Assembly (NCBI GenBank): GCA_935421135.1
Contig: OW285192.1
Span: 2,501-66,500, forward strand
Source: Bugulina stolonifera
Taxonomy: Eukaryota > Bryozoa > Gymnolaemata > Cheilostomatida > Bugulidae
Direction of reading: 5' to 3'
DNA length: 64,000 nucleotides
Positions 7,256 through 20,600 of the stretch are shown one piece after another. Made by a program: the position numbers and the translations under genes. The notes beneath the pieces were generated by a model. That model worked only from the letters and a program-made list of their open reading frames with translations. It was not told the DNA's origin and did no database searches. Within the stretch, counting starts at the first letter, position 1. The number at the start of each line of letters is the position of its first letter.

Positions 7256-7640
7256 CTAACTCACAAAACCACAAGTAGATTACAAAAGATGATGAAATAG
7301 ACGGCAGCCGGAACCAACCGTCACTGCATAATTAGTTACAGAACGACATAATGGTTAGCTGACTAGCCGTCACTGGACTCTATTCATAAGACAAAAGATA
7401 ATAGTCTATTATAATAATCCGTTATTGTAAAGATAAACAATCTACTGTAGTTATAAAAGAGGTGTTCATTACTAACCACACCTTCTAGAATATAATTGCT
7501 ATTTACTAGGCAGAGTAAACAATATATAATGACATGTTACATAATAGGTAATCATAAGTGTTTAGCTTTGGGTCCTTGGCCTAGTTAACCTACGCAGTGT
7601 TTTGAGAATGCGTTGTAGAACAGGGGCTTTGCCCACAACA

Positions 7641-7644
7641 TTAT
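7641..7644 (+). repeat. Target site duplication TTAT (right copy)
   Basis: Second copy of the TTAT found at 2535-2538. The satellite continues from 7645 at exactly the base expected for the monomer interrupted at 2538. Confidence 0.9.
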
Positions 7645-8300
7645 TTCACTAACATAATATAGAGCAGTTCATGCATCTATTACCTCCCTACGCCGTAGCA
7701 ATGACAACCACCTCAATTCACTCCTATCCTCTCACTAGAAGGACACAGTTGTTTCCAGTCATACTCAGCTCGCTCTCTGGTGACTGACTTTTACAAGCAG
7801 CGGTGTTTATCCTCTGGTGGGCAGAAACGATTCAGTCTATACATGTGCTCAAGCAAGCTAAAACAAGTAGGACAAGTTATTTATAACATACACTGTACAT
7901 GTCCTAACAATCCTACGATCTGCACAGATACCCGAGTATAATCTCACACATTATATGGCAATAAATAGAGATGGCAGTAAATAATCACTGTAGCACCGCA
8001 ATATCTTTGAGCAGTCATTTTAAACTGGTTGGTTTTATTTCACTAACATAATATAGAGCAGTTCATGCATCTATTACCTCCCTACGCCATAGGAATGACA
8101 ACCACCTCCATCCACTTCTATCCTCTCACTAGAAGGACACAGATGTTTGCAGTCATACTCAGCTTGCTCCCTGGCGATTAACTTTTACAAGCAGCTGTGT
8201 TTATCCTCTGGTGGGCAGAAACGATTCAGTCTATAGATGAGCTCAAGCAAGCTAAAACAAGTAGGACAAGTTATTTATAACATACACTGTACATGTCCTA

Positions 8301-8695
8301 ACAATCCTAAGATCTCCACAGATACCCTAATATAATCTCACAGTTTACATGTATATGACAATAGAAATGACAGTAAATAATCACTGTACCACTACAATAT
8401 CTTTGAACAGTCATATTCACGGGTTGGTTTTATTTTAATAACATAATATAGAACAATTTATGCATCTATTACCTCCCTAAGCCGTAGGAATGGCAACTAC
8501 AGTAATTCACTCCTATCCTCTCACTGGAAAGACACAGTTATTTCCAGTCATACTCAGCTCGCTCTCTGGTGACTGACTTTTTCTAGCAGCTGTGTTTATC
8601 CTCTGGTGGGCAGAAACGATTCAGTCTATACATGAGCTCAAGCAAGCTAAAACAAGTAGGACAAGTTATTTATAACATACACTGTACATGTCCTA
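8301..8695 (+). repeat. Representative satellite monomer (395 bp)
   Basis: One unit from ACAATCC to the base before the next ACAATCC at 8696; the following unit (8696-9090) is also 395 bp. Landmarks found in nearly all copies are AGATCT at 8310-8315, the palindrome TACATGTA at 8346-8353 (second variant only), GAGCTC at 8634-8639, and the inverted repeat GTTAT-TT-ATAAC at 8665-8676. No Pol III box, tRNA-like or rRNA-like sequence and no conserved open frame was recognised in it. No CENP-B-like box was recognised. Confidence 0.9.
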
Positions 8696-11600
8696 ACAAT
8701 CCTAAGATCTCCACAGATACCCGAATATAATCTCACAGTTTACATGTATATGACAATAGAAATGACAGTAAATAATCACTGTACCACTACAACATCTTTG
8801 AACAGTCATATTCATGGGTTGGTTTTATTTTAAAAACATAATACAGAACAATTCATGCATCTATTACCTCCCTAAGCCGTAGGAATGGCAATTACAGCGA
8901 TTTACTCCTATCCTCTCACTAGAAGGAAACAGTTGTTTTCAGTCATACTCAGCTCGCTCTCTGGTGACTGACTTTTACTAGCAGCTGTACTTATTCTCTG
9001 GTGGGCAGAAATGGTAATGTCTATAGATGGGCTCAAGCAAGCTAAAACAAGTAGGACAAGTTATTTATAACATACACTGTACATGTCTTAACAATCCTAA
9101 GATCTGCACAGATACCCGAGTATAATCTCACATATTAGATGGCAATAAATAGAGATGGCAGTAAATAATCACTGTAGCACCGCAATATCTTTGAGCAGTC
9201 ATTTTAAACTGTTTGGTTTTATTTCACTAACATAATATAGAGCAGTTCATGCATCTATTACCTCCCTACGCCATAGGGATGACAACCACCTCCATCCACT
9301 CCTATCCTCTCACTAGAAGGACACATATGTTTGCAGTCATACACAGCTTGCTCCTTGGCGATTAACTTTTACAAGCAGCTGTGTTTATCCTCTGGTGGGC
9401 AGAAACGATTCAGTCTATACATGAGCTCAAGCAAGCTAAAACAAGTAGGACAAGTTATTTATAACATACACTTTGCGTGTCCTAACAATCCTAAGATCTC
9501 CACAGATACCCGAATATAATCTCACAGTTTACATGTATATGACAATAGAAATGACAGTAAATAATCACTGTACCACTACAACATCTTTGAACCGTCATAT
9601 TCATGGGTTGGTTTTATTTTAATAACATAATATAGAACAATTCATGCATCTATTACCTCCCTAAGCCGTAGCAATGACAACCACCTCAATTCACTCCTAT
9701 CCGCTCACTAGAAGGACACAGTTGTTTCCAGTCATACTCAGCTCGCTCTCTGGTGACTGACTTTTACTAGCAGCTGTGTTTATTCTCTGGTGGGCAGAAA
9801 TGGTTCAGTCTATAGATGAGCTCAAGCAAGCTAAAACAAGTAGGACAAGTTATTTATAACATACACTGTACATGTCCTCACAATCCTACGATCTGCACAG
9901 ATACCCGAGTATAATCTCACACATTACATGGCAATAAATAGAGATGGCAGTAAATAATCACTGTAGCACCGCAATATCTTTGAGCAGTCATTTTAAACTG
10001 TTTGGTTTTATTTCACTAACATAATATAGAGCAGTTCATGCATCTATATTACCTCCCTACGCCGTAAGAATGACAACCACCTACATCCACTCCTATCCTC
10101 TCACTAGAAGGACACAGATGTTTGCAGTCATACTCAGCTTGCTCCCTGGCGATTAACTTTTACAAGCAGCTGTGTTTATCCTCTGGTGGGGCAGAAACGA
10201 TTCAGTCTATACATGAGCTCAAGCAAGCTAAAACAAGTAGGACAAGTTATTTATAACATACACTGTACATGTCCTAGCAATCCTAAGATCTCCACAGATA
10301 CCCGAATATAATCTCACAGTTTACATGTATGTGACAATAGAAATGACAGTAAATAATCACTGTACCACTACAGTATCTTTGAACAGTCATATTCATGGGT
10401 TGGTTTTATTTTAATAACATAATATAGAACAATTCATGCATCTATTACCTCCCTAAGCCGTAGGAATGGCAACTACAGCAATTCACTCCTATCCTCTCAC
10501 TAGAAGGAAACAGTTGTTTTCAGTCATACTCAGCTCGCTCTCTGGTGACTGACTTTTACAAGCAGCTGTGTTTATCCTCTGGTGGGCAGAAACGATTCAG
10601 TCTATACATGTGCTCAAGCAAGCTAAAACAAGTAGGACAAGTTATTTATAACATAGACTGTACATGTCCTAACAATCCTACGATCTGCACAGATACCCGA
10701 GTATAATCTCACACATTATATGGCAATAAATAGAGATGGCAGTAAATAATCACTGTAGCACCGCAATATCTTTGAGCAGTCATTTTAAACTGGTTGGTTT
10801 TATTTCACTAACATAATATAGAGCAGTTCATGCATCTATTACCTCCCTACGCCGTAGCAATGACAACCACCTCAATTCACTCCTATCCTCTCACTAGAAG
10901 GACACATTTAGTTCCAGTCATACTCAGCTCGCTCTCTGGTGACTGACTTTTTCTAGCAGCTGTGTTTATCCTCTGGTGGGCAGATATGATTCAGTCTATA
11001 GATGAGCTCAGGCAAGCTAAAACAGGTAGGACAGGTTATTTATAACATACACTTTGCATGTACGAACAATCCTAAGATCTCCACAGATACCCGAATGTAA
11101 TCTCACAGTTTACTTGTATAGGACAATAGAAATAACAGTAAACAATCAATGTACCACTACAATATCTTTGAACAGTCATATTCATGGGTTGGTTTTATTT
11201 TATTAACATAATATAGAACAATTCATGCATCTATTACCTCCCTAAGCCGTAGGAATGACAACTGCCGCATTCCACTCCTATCCTCTCACTAGAAGGACAC
11301 AGATGTTTCCAGTCATACTCAGCTTGCTCCCTGGTAATTGATTTTTACTACCAGCTGTGTTTATCCTCTGGTTGGCAGAAATGGTTCAGTCTATAGATGA
11401 GCTCAAGCAAGCTAAAACAAGTAGGACAAGTTATTTATAACATACACTGTACATGTCTTGACAATCCTAAGATCTGCACAGATACCCGAGTATAATCTCA
11501 CATATTAGATGGCAATAAATAGAGATGACAGTAAATAATCACTGTAGCACCACAATATCTTTGAGCAGTCATTTTAAACTGTTTGGTTTTATTTCACTAA

Positions 11601-14600
11601 CATAATATAGAGCAGTTCATGCATCTATTACCTCCCTACGCCATAGGAATGACAACCACCTCCATCCACTCCTATCCTCTCACTAGAAGGACACAGATGT
11701 TTGCAGTCATACTCAGCTTGCTCCCTGGCGATTAACTTTTACAAGCAGCTGTGTTTATCCTCTGGTGGGCAGAAACGATTCAGTCTATAGATGAGCTCAA
11801 GCAAGCTAAAACAAGTAGGACAAGTTATTTATAACATACACTGTACATGTCCTAACAATCCTAAGATCTCCACAGATACCCTAATATAATCTCACAGTTT
11901 ACATGTATATGACAATAGAAATGACAGTAAATAATCACCGTACCACTACAATATCTTTGAACAGTCATATTCATGGGTTGGTTTTATTTTAATAACATAA
12001 TATAGGACAATTTATGCATCTATTACCTCCCTAAGCCGTAGGAATGGCAACTACAGTAATTCACTCCTATCCTCTCACTGGAAAGACACAGTTATTTCCA
12101 GTCATACTCAGCTCGCACTCTGGTGACTGACTTTTTCTAGCAGCTGTGTTTATCCTCTGGTGGGCAGAAACGATTCAGTCTATACATGAGCTCAAGCAAG
12201 CTAAAACAAGTAGGACAAGTTATTTATAACATACACTGTACATGTCCTAACAATCCTAAGATCTCCACAGATACCCTAATATAATCTCACAGTTTACATG
12301 TATATGACAATAGAAATGACAGTAAATAATCACTGTACCACTACAATATCTTTGAACAGTCATATTCATGGGTTGGTTTTATTTTAATAACATAATATAG
12401 AACAATTCATGCATCTATTACCTCCCTAAGCCGTAGCAATGACAACCACCTCAATTCACTCCTATCCGCTCACAAGAAGGACACAGTTGTTTCCAGTCAT
12501 ACTCAGCTCGCTCTCTGGTGACTGACTTTTACTAGCAGCTGTGTTTATTCTCTGGTGGGCAGAAATGGTTCAGTCTATAGATGAGCTCAAGCAAGCTAAA
12601 ACAAGTAGGACAAGTTATTCATAACATACACTGTACATGTCCTAACAATCCTACGATCTGCACAGATACCCGAGTATAATCTCACACATTACATGGCAAT
12701 AAATAGAGATGGCAGTAAATAATCACTGTAGCACCGCAATATCTTTGAGCAGTCATTTTAAACTGTTTGGTTTTATTTCACTAACATAATATAGAGCAGT
12801 TCATGCATCTATATTACCTCCCTACGCCGTAGGAATGACAACCACCTACATCCACTCCTATCCTCTCACTAGAAGGACACAGATGTTTGCAGTCATACTC
12901 AGCTTGCTCCCTGGCGATTAACTTTTACAAGCAGCTGTGTTTATCCTCTGGTGGGCAGAAACGATTCAGTCTATACATGAGCTCAAGCAAGCTAAAACAA
13001 GTAGGACAAGTTATTTATAACATACACTGTACATGTCCTAGCAATCCTAAGATCTCCACAGATACCCGAATATAATCTCACAGTTTACATGTATATGACA
13101 ATAGAAATGACAGTAAATAATCACTGTACCACTACAATATCTTTGAACAGTCATATTCATGGGTTGGTTTTATTTTAATAACATAATATAGAACAATTCA
13201 TGCCTCTATTACCTCCCTAAGCCGTAGGAATGGCAACTACAGCAATTCACTCCTATCCTCTCACTAGAAGGAAACAGTTGTTTTCAGTCATACTCAGCTC
13301 GCTCTCTGGTGACTGACTTTTACAAGCAGCTGTGTTTATCCTCTGGTGGGCAGAAACGATTCAGTCTATACATGAGCTCAAGCAAGCTAAAACAAGTAGG
13401 ACAAGTTATTTATAACATACACTGTACATGTCCTAGCAATCCTAAGATCTCCACAGATACCCGAATATAATCTCACAGTTTACTTGTATAGGACAATAGA
13501 AATAACAGTAAACAATCAATGTACCACTACAATATCTTTGAACAGTCATATTCATGGGTTGGTTTTATTTTAATAACATAATATAGAACAATTCATGCAT
13601 CTATTACCTCCCTAAGCCGTAGCAATGACAACCACCTCAATTCACTCCTATCCGCTCACTAGAAGGACACAGTTGTTTCCAGTCATACTCAGCTCGCTCT
13701 TTGGTGACTGACTTTTACTAGCAGCTGTGTTTATTCTCTGGTGGGCAGAAATGGTTCAGTCTATAGATGAGCTCAAGCAAGCTAAAACAAGTAGGACAAG
13801 TTATTTATAACATACACTGTACATGTCCTCACAATCCTACGATCTGCACAGATACCCGAGTATAATCTCACACATTACATGGCAATAAATAGAGATGGCA
13901 GTAAATAATCACTGTAGCACCGCAATATCTTTGAGCAGTCATTTTAAACTGTTTGGTTTTATTACCCAACATAATATAGAGCAGTTCATGCATCTATATT
14001 ACCTCCCTACGCCGTAAGAATGACAACCACCTCAATTCACTCCTATCCTCTCACTAGAAGGACACAGTTGTTTCCAGTCATACTCAGCTCGCTCTCTGGT
14101 GACTGACTTTTACTAGCAGCTGTGTTTATTCTCTGGTGGGCAGAAATGGTTCAGTCTATAGATGAGCTCAAGCAAGCTAAAACAAGTAGGACAAGTTATT
14201 TATAACATACACTGTAAATGTCCTAACAATCCTACGATCTGCACAGATACCCGAGTATAATCTCACACATTACATGGCAATAAATAGAGATGGCAGCAAA
14301 TAATCACTGTAGCACCGCAATATCTTTGAGCAGTCATTTTAAACTGTTTGGTTTTATTTCACTAACATAATATAGAGCAGTTCATGCATCTATATTACCT
14401 CCCTACGCCGTAGGAATGACAACCACCTACATCCACTCCTATTCTCTCACTAGAAGGACACAGATGTTTGCAGTCATACTCAGCTTGCTCCCTGGCGATT
14501 AACTTTTACAAGCAGCTGTGTTTATCCTCTGGTGGGCAGAAACGATTCAGTCTATACATGAGCTCAAGCAAGCTAAAACAAGTAGGACAAGTTATTTATA

Positions 14601-17600
14601 ACATACACTGTACATGTCCTAACAATCCTACGATCTGCACAGATACCCGAGTATAATCTCACACATTACATGGCAATAAATAGAGATGGCAGTAAATAAT
14701 CACTGTAGCACCGCAATATCTTTGAGCAGTCATTTTAAACTGTTTGGTTTTATTTCACTAACATAATATAGAGCAGTTCATGCATCTATATTACCTCGCT
14801 ACGCCGTAGGAATGACAACCACCTACATCCACTCCTATCCTCTCACTAGAAGGACACAGATGTTTGCAGTCATACTCAGCTTGCTCCCTGGCGATTAACC
14901 TTTACAAGCAGCTGTGTTTATCCTCTGGTGGGCAGAAACGATTCAGTCTATACATGAGCTCAAGCAAGCTAAAACAAGTAGGACAAGTTATTTATAACAT
15001 ACACTGTACATGTCCTAGCAATCCTAAGATCTCCGCAGATACCCGAATATAATCTCACAGTTTACATGTATATGACAATAGAAATGACAGTAAATAATCA
15101 CTGTACCACTACAATATCTTTGAACAGTCATATTCATGGGTTGGTTTTATTTTATTAACATAATATAGAACAATTCATGCATCTATTACCTCCCTAAGCC
15201 GTAGGAATGACAACTGCTGCATTCCACTCCTATCCTCTCACTAGAAGGACACAGATGTTTCCAGTCATACTCAGCTTGCTCCCTGGTAATTGATTTTTAC
15301 TACCAGCTGTGTTTATCCTCTGGTGGGCAGAAATGGTTCAGTCTATAGATGAGCTCAAGCAAGCTAAAACAAGTAGGACAAGTTATTTATAACATACACT
15401 TTGCATGTACGAACAATCCTAAGATCTCCACAGATACCCGAATATAATCTTACAGTTTACATGTATATGACAATAGAAATAACAGTAAACAATCAATGTA
15501 CCACTACAATATCTTTGAACAGTCATATTCATGGGTTGGTTTTATTTTATTGACATGATATAGAACAATTCATGCATCTATTACCTGCCTAAGCCGTAGG
15601 AAATACAACTGCCGCAATTCACTCCTATCCTCTCACTAGAAGGACACAGATGTTTCCAGTCATACTCAGCTTGCTCCCTGGTAATTGACTTCTACTACCA
15701 GCTGTGTCTATCCACTGGTAGGCAGAAATGAGTCATTCTATAGCTGCGCTCAAACAAGCTAAAACAGGTAGGACAGGCTATTTATAATTTACACTGTACT
15801 TGTACTAACCTTCATAAGGTCTGCACAGATAACCAAATATAATCTCACGTTTTGTATGACAATAGAGATGGCAGTAAATAATCACTGAGCAGCACTACAA
15901 TATCTTTGAACAGTCATATTCATGGGTTGGTTTTATTTTATTAACATAATATAGAGCAGTTCATGCATCTATTACCTCCCTACGCCGTAGCAATGACAAC
16001 CACCTCAATTCACTCCTATCCTCTCACTAGAAGGACACATTTAGTTCCAGTCATACTCAGCTCGCTCTCTGGTGACTGACTTTTTCTAGCAGTTGTGTTT
16101 ATCCTCTGGTGGGCAGAAATGATTCAGTCTATAGATGAGCTCAGGCAAGCTCAAACCGGTAGGACAGGTTATTTATAACATACACTTTGCATGTACGAAC
16201 AATCCTAAGATCTCCACAGATACCCGAATATAATCTCACAGTTTACATGTATATGACAATAGAAATAACAGTAAACAATCAATGTACCACTACATTATCT
16301 TTGAACAGTCATATTTATGGGTTGGTTTTATTTTATTAACATAATATAGAACAATTCATGCATCTATTACCTCCCTAAGCCGTAGGAATGACAACTGCCG
16401 CAATTCACTCCTATCCTCTCACTAGAAGGACACAGATGTTTCCAGTCATACTCAGCTTGCTCCCTGGTAATTGATTTTTACTGCCAGCTGTGTTTATCCT
16501 CTGGTGGGCAGAAATGGTTCAGTCTATAGATGAGCTCAAGCAAGCTAAAACAGGTAGGACAGGTTATTTATAACATACACTGTACACTTTGCATGTACGA
16601 ACAATCCTAAGATCTCCACAGATACCCGAATATAATCTTACAGTTTACATGTATATGACAATAGAAATAACAGTAAACAATCAATGTGCCACTACAATAT
16701 CTTTGAACAGTCATATTCACGGGTTGGTTTTATTTTATTAACATAATATAGAGCAGTTCATGCATCTATTACCTCCCTGCGCCGTAGCAATGACAACCAC
16801 CTCAATTCACTCCTATCCTCTCACTAGAAGGACACATTTAGTTCCAGTCATACTCAGCTCGCTCTCTGGTGACTGACTTTTTCTAGCAGCTGTGTTTATC
16901 CTCTGGTGGGCAGATATGATTCAGTCTATAGATGAGCTCAGGCAAGCTAAAACAGGTAGGACAGGTTATTTATAACATACACTTTGCATGTACGAACAAT
17001 CCTAAGATCTCCACAGATACCCGAATGTAATCTCACAGTTTCCATGTATAGGACAATAGAAATAACAGTAAACAATCAATGTACCACTGCAATATCTTTG
17101 AACAGTCATATTCATGGGTTGGTTTTATTTTATTAACATAATATAGAACAATTCATGCATCTATTACCTCCCTAAGCCGTAGGAATGACAACTGCCGCAT
17201 TCCACTCCTATCCTCTCACTAGAAGGACACAGATGTTTCCAGTCATACTCAGCTTGCTCCCTGGTAATTGATTTTTACTACCAGCTGTGTTTATCCTCTG
17301 GTGGGCAGAAATGGTTCAGTCTATAGATGAGCTCAAGCAAGCTAAAACAAGTAGGACAAGTTATTTATAACATACACTGTACATGTCTTGACAATCCTAA
17401 GATCTGCACAGATACCCGAGTATAATCTCACATATTAGATGGCAATAAATAGAGATGACAGTAAATAATCACTGTAGCACCACAATATCTTTGAGCAGTC
17501 ATTTTAAACTGTTTGGTTTTATTTCACTAACATAATATAGAGCAGTTCATGCATCTATTACCACCCTACGCCATAGGAATGACAACCACCTCCATCCACT

Positions 17601-20600
17601 CCTATCCTCTCACTAGAAGGACACAGATGTTTGCAGTCATACTCAGCTTGCTCCCTGGTGATTAACTTTTACAAGCAGCTGTGTTTATCCTCTGGTGGGC
17701 AGAAACGATTCAGTCTATAGATGAGCTCAAGCAAGCTAAAACAAGTAGGACAAGTTATTTATAACATACACTGTACATGTCCTAACAATCCTAAGATCTC
17801 CACAGATACCCTAATATAATCTCACAGTTTACATGTATATGACAATAGAAATGACAGTAAATAATCACTGTACCACTACAATATCTTTGAACAGTCATAT
17901 TCATGGGTTGGTTTTAGTTTAATAACATAATATAGAACAATTTATGCATCTATTACCTCCCTAAGCCGTAGGAATGGCAACTACTGTAATTCACTCCTAT
18001 CCTCTCACTGGAAAGACACAGTTATTTCCAGTCATACTCAGCTCGCACTCTGGTGACTGACTTTTTCTAGCAGCTGTGTTTATCCTCTGGTGGGCAGAAA
18101 CGATTCAGTCTATACATGAGCTCAAGCAAGCTAAAACAAGTAGGACAAGTTATTTATAACATACACTGTACATGTCCTAACAATCCTAAGATCTCCACAG
18201 ATACCCTAATATAATATCACAGTTTACATGTATATGACAATAGAAATGACAGTAAATAATCACTGTACCACTACAATATCTTTGAACAGTCATATTCATG
18301 GGTTGGTTTTATTTTAAGAACATAATATAGAACAATTTATGCATCTATTACCTCCCTAAGCCGTAGGAATGGCAACTACAGTAATTCACTCCTATCCTCT
18401 CACTAGAATGAGACAGATGTTTCCAGTCATACTCAGCTTGCTCCCTGGTAATTGACTTTTACTACCAGCTGTGTTTATTCTCTGGTGGGCAGAAATGGTT
18501 CAGTCTATAGATGAGCTCAAGCAAGCTAAAACAAGTAGGACAAGTTATTAATAACATACACTGTACATGTCTTGACAATCCTAAGATCTGCACAGATACC
18601 CGAGTATAATCTCACATATTAGATGGCAATAAATAGAGATGGCAGTAAATAATCACTGTAGCACCACAACATCTTTGAGCAGTCATTTTAAACTGTTTGG
18701 TTTTATTACACTAACATAATATAGAGCAGTTCATGCATCTATTACCACCCTACGCCGTAGGAATGACAACCACCTCCATCCACTCCTATCCTCTCACTAG
18801 AAGGACACAGATGTTTGCAGTCATACTCAGCTTGCTCCCTGGCGATTAACTTTTGCAAGCAGCTGTGTTTATCCTCTGGTGGGCAGAAACGATTCAGTCT
18901 ATAGATGAGCTCAAGCAAGCTAAAACAAGTAGGACAAGTTATTTATAACATACACTGTACATGTCCTAACAATCCTAAGATCTCCACAGATACCCTAATA
19001 TAATCTCACAGTTTACATGTATATGACAATAGAAATGACAGTAAATAATCACTGTACCACTACAATATCTTTGAACAGTCATATTCATGGGTTGGTTTTA
19101 TTTTAATAACATAATATAGAACAATTTATGCATCTATTACCTCACTACGCCGTAGGAATGGCAACTACAGTAATTCACTCCTATCCTCTCACTGGAAAGA
19201 CACAGTTATTTCCAGTCATACTCAGCTCGCTCTCTGGTGACTGACTTTTACAAGCAGCTGTGTTTATCCTCTGGTGGGCAGAAATGATTCAGTCTATAGA
19301 TGAGCTCAAGCAAGCTAAAACAGGTAGGACAAGTTATTTATAACATACATGTAGACTTTGCATGTACGAACAATCCTAAGATCTCCACAGATAACCGAGT
19401 ATAATCTCACATTTTGTATGACAATAGAGATGGCAGTAAATAATCACTGTAGCACCACAATATCTTTGAGCAGTCATTTTAAACTGGTTGGTTTTATTTC
19501 ACTAGCATCATATAGAGCAGTTCATGCATCTATTACCTCCCTACGCCGTAGCAATGACAACCACCTCAATTCACTCCTATCCTCTCACTAGAAGGACACA
19601 GTTGTTTCCAGTCATACTCAGCTCGCTCTCTGGTGACTGACTTTTACTAGCAGCTGTGTTTATTCTCTGGTGGGCAGAAATGGTTCAGTCCATAGATGAG
19701 CTCAAGCAAGCTAAAACAAGTAGGACAAGTTATTTATAACATACACTTTGCATGTACGAACAATCCTAAGATCTCCACAGATACCCGAATATAATCTTAC
19801 AGTTTACATGTATATGACAATAGAAATAACAGTAAACAATCAATGTACCACTACACTATCTTTGAACAGTCATATTCATGGGTTGGTTTTATTTTATTGA
19901 CATGATATAGAACAATTCATGCATCTATTACCTGCCTAAGCCGTAGGAAATACAACTGCCGCAATTCACTCCTATCCTCTCACTAGAAGGACACAGATGT
20001 TTCCAGTCATACTCAGCTTGCTCCCTGGTAATTGACTTCTACTACCAGCTGTGTCTATCCACTGGTAGGCAGAAATGAGTCATTCTATAGCTGCGCTCAA
20101 ACAAGCTAAAACAGGTAGGACAGGCTATTTATAATTTACACTGTACTTGTACTAACCTTCATAAGGTCTGCACAGATAACCAATAATATAATCTCACGTT
20201 TTGTATGACAATAGAGATGGCAGTAAATAATCACTGAGTAGCACTACAATATCTTTGAACAGTCATATTCATGGGTTGGTTTTATTTTATTAACATAATA
20301 TACAGCAGTTCATGCATCTATTACCTCCCTACGCCGTAGCAATGACAACCACCTCAATTCACTCCTATCCTCTCACTAGAAGGACACATTTAGTTCCAGT
20401 CATACTCAGCTCGCTCTCTGGTGACTGACTTTTTCTAGCAGTTGTGTTTATCCTCTGGTGGGCAGAAATGATTCAGTCTATAGATGAGCTCAGGCAAGCT
20501 CAAACCGGTAGGACAGGTAATTTATAACATACACTTTGCATGTACGAACAATCCTAAGATCTCCACAGATACCCGAATATAATCTCACAGTTTACATGTA

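Larger units (their letters stand above)
2539..7640 (-). mobile_element. Degraded Ty3/Gypsy LTR retrotransposon
   Basis: A 5.1-kb insertion in the satellite, coding on the minus strand in the order gag, protease, RT, RNase H, integrase, which is the Ty3/Gypsy order (Ty1/Copia has integrase before RT). Ends are TG...CA. The target duplication is TTAT (2535-2538 and 7641-7644), and excising the element with one TTAT restores a 394-bp monomer. One full LTR (7201-7640) sits next to a tRNA-Leu primer-binding site. The other end holds only ~274 bp of different, LTR-like sequence fused into the integrase gene. Two in-frame TAG codons, frame breaks after gag and the missing integrase C-terminus make it non-autonomous. 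Confidence 0.95.
7201..7640 (-). repeat. Full-length 5' LTR (440 bp)
   Basis: In element orientation it begins TGTTGTGGG and ends CTATTACA (TG...CA). It is bounded by the TTAT target duplication on one side and by the primer-binding site on the other. It is AT-rich through its middle. A TATAAAAG box lies at 7248-7255 on the minus strand. Only the last 37 bp (7201-7237) recur at the other end of the element, so the two LTRs do not match. Confidence 0.88.

Noticed and set aside
8301..8695. A Pol III promoter or tRNA-derived SINE in the monomer
   Set aside because: No A-box and B-box pair, poly-A tail or target duplications were found; the units are strictly tandem.
9331..9519. 62-codon open frames in monomers at 9331, 12887, 14468 and 14864
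   Set aside because: They run through the monomer boundary in satellite DNA, and neighbouring monomers break the frame. There is no sign of a gene.
19358..19591. A 77-codon open frame repeated eight times (19358, 32397, 36347, 40681, 44611, 49346, 57609, 60762)
   Set aside because: It is one satellite variant copied with the higher-order repeat. The copies are identical because the DNA is, and there is no codon-type substitution pattern, motif or recognisable homology. It is useful only as a marker.
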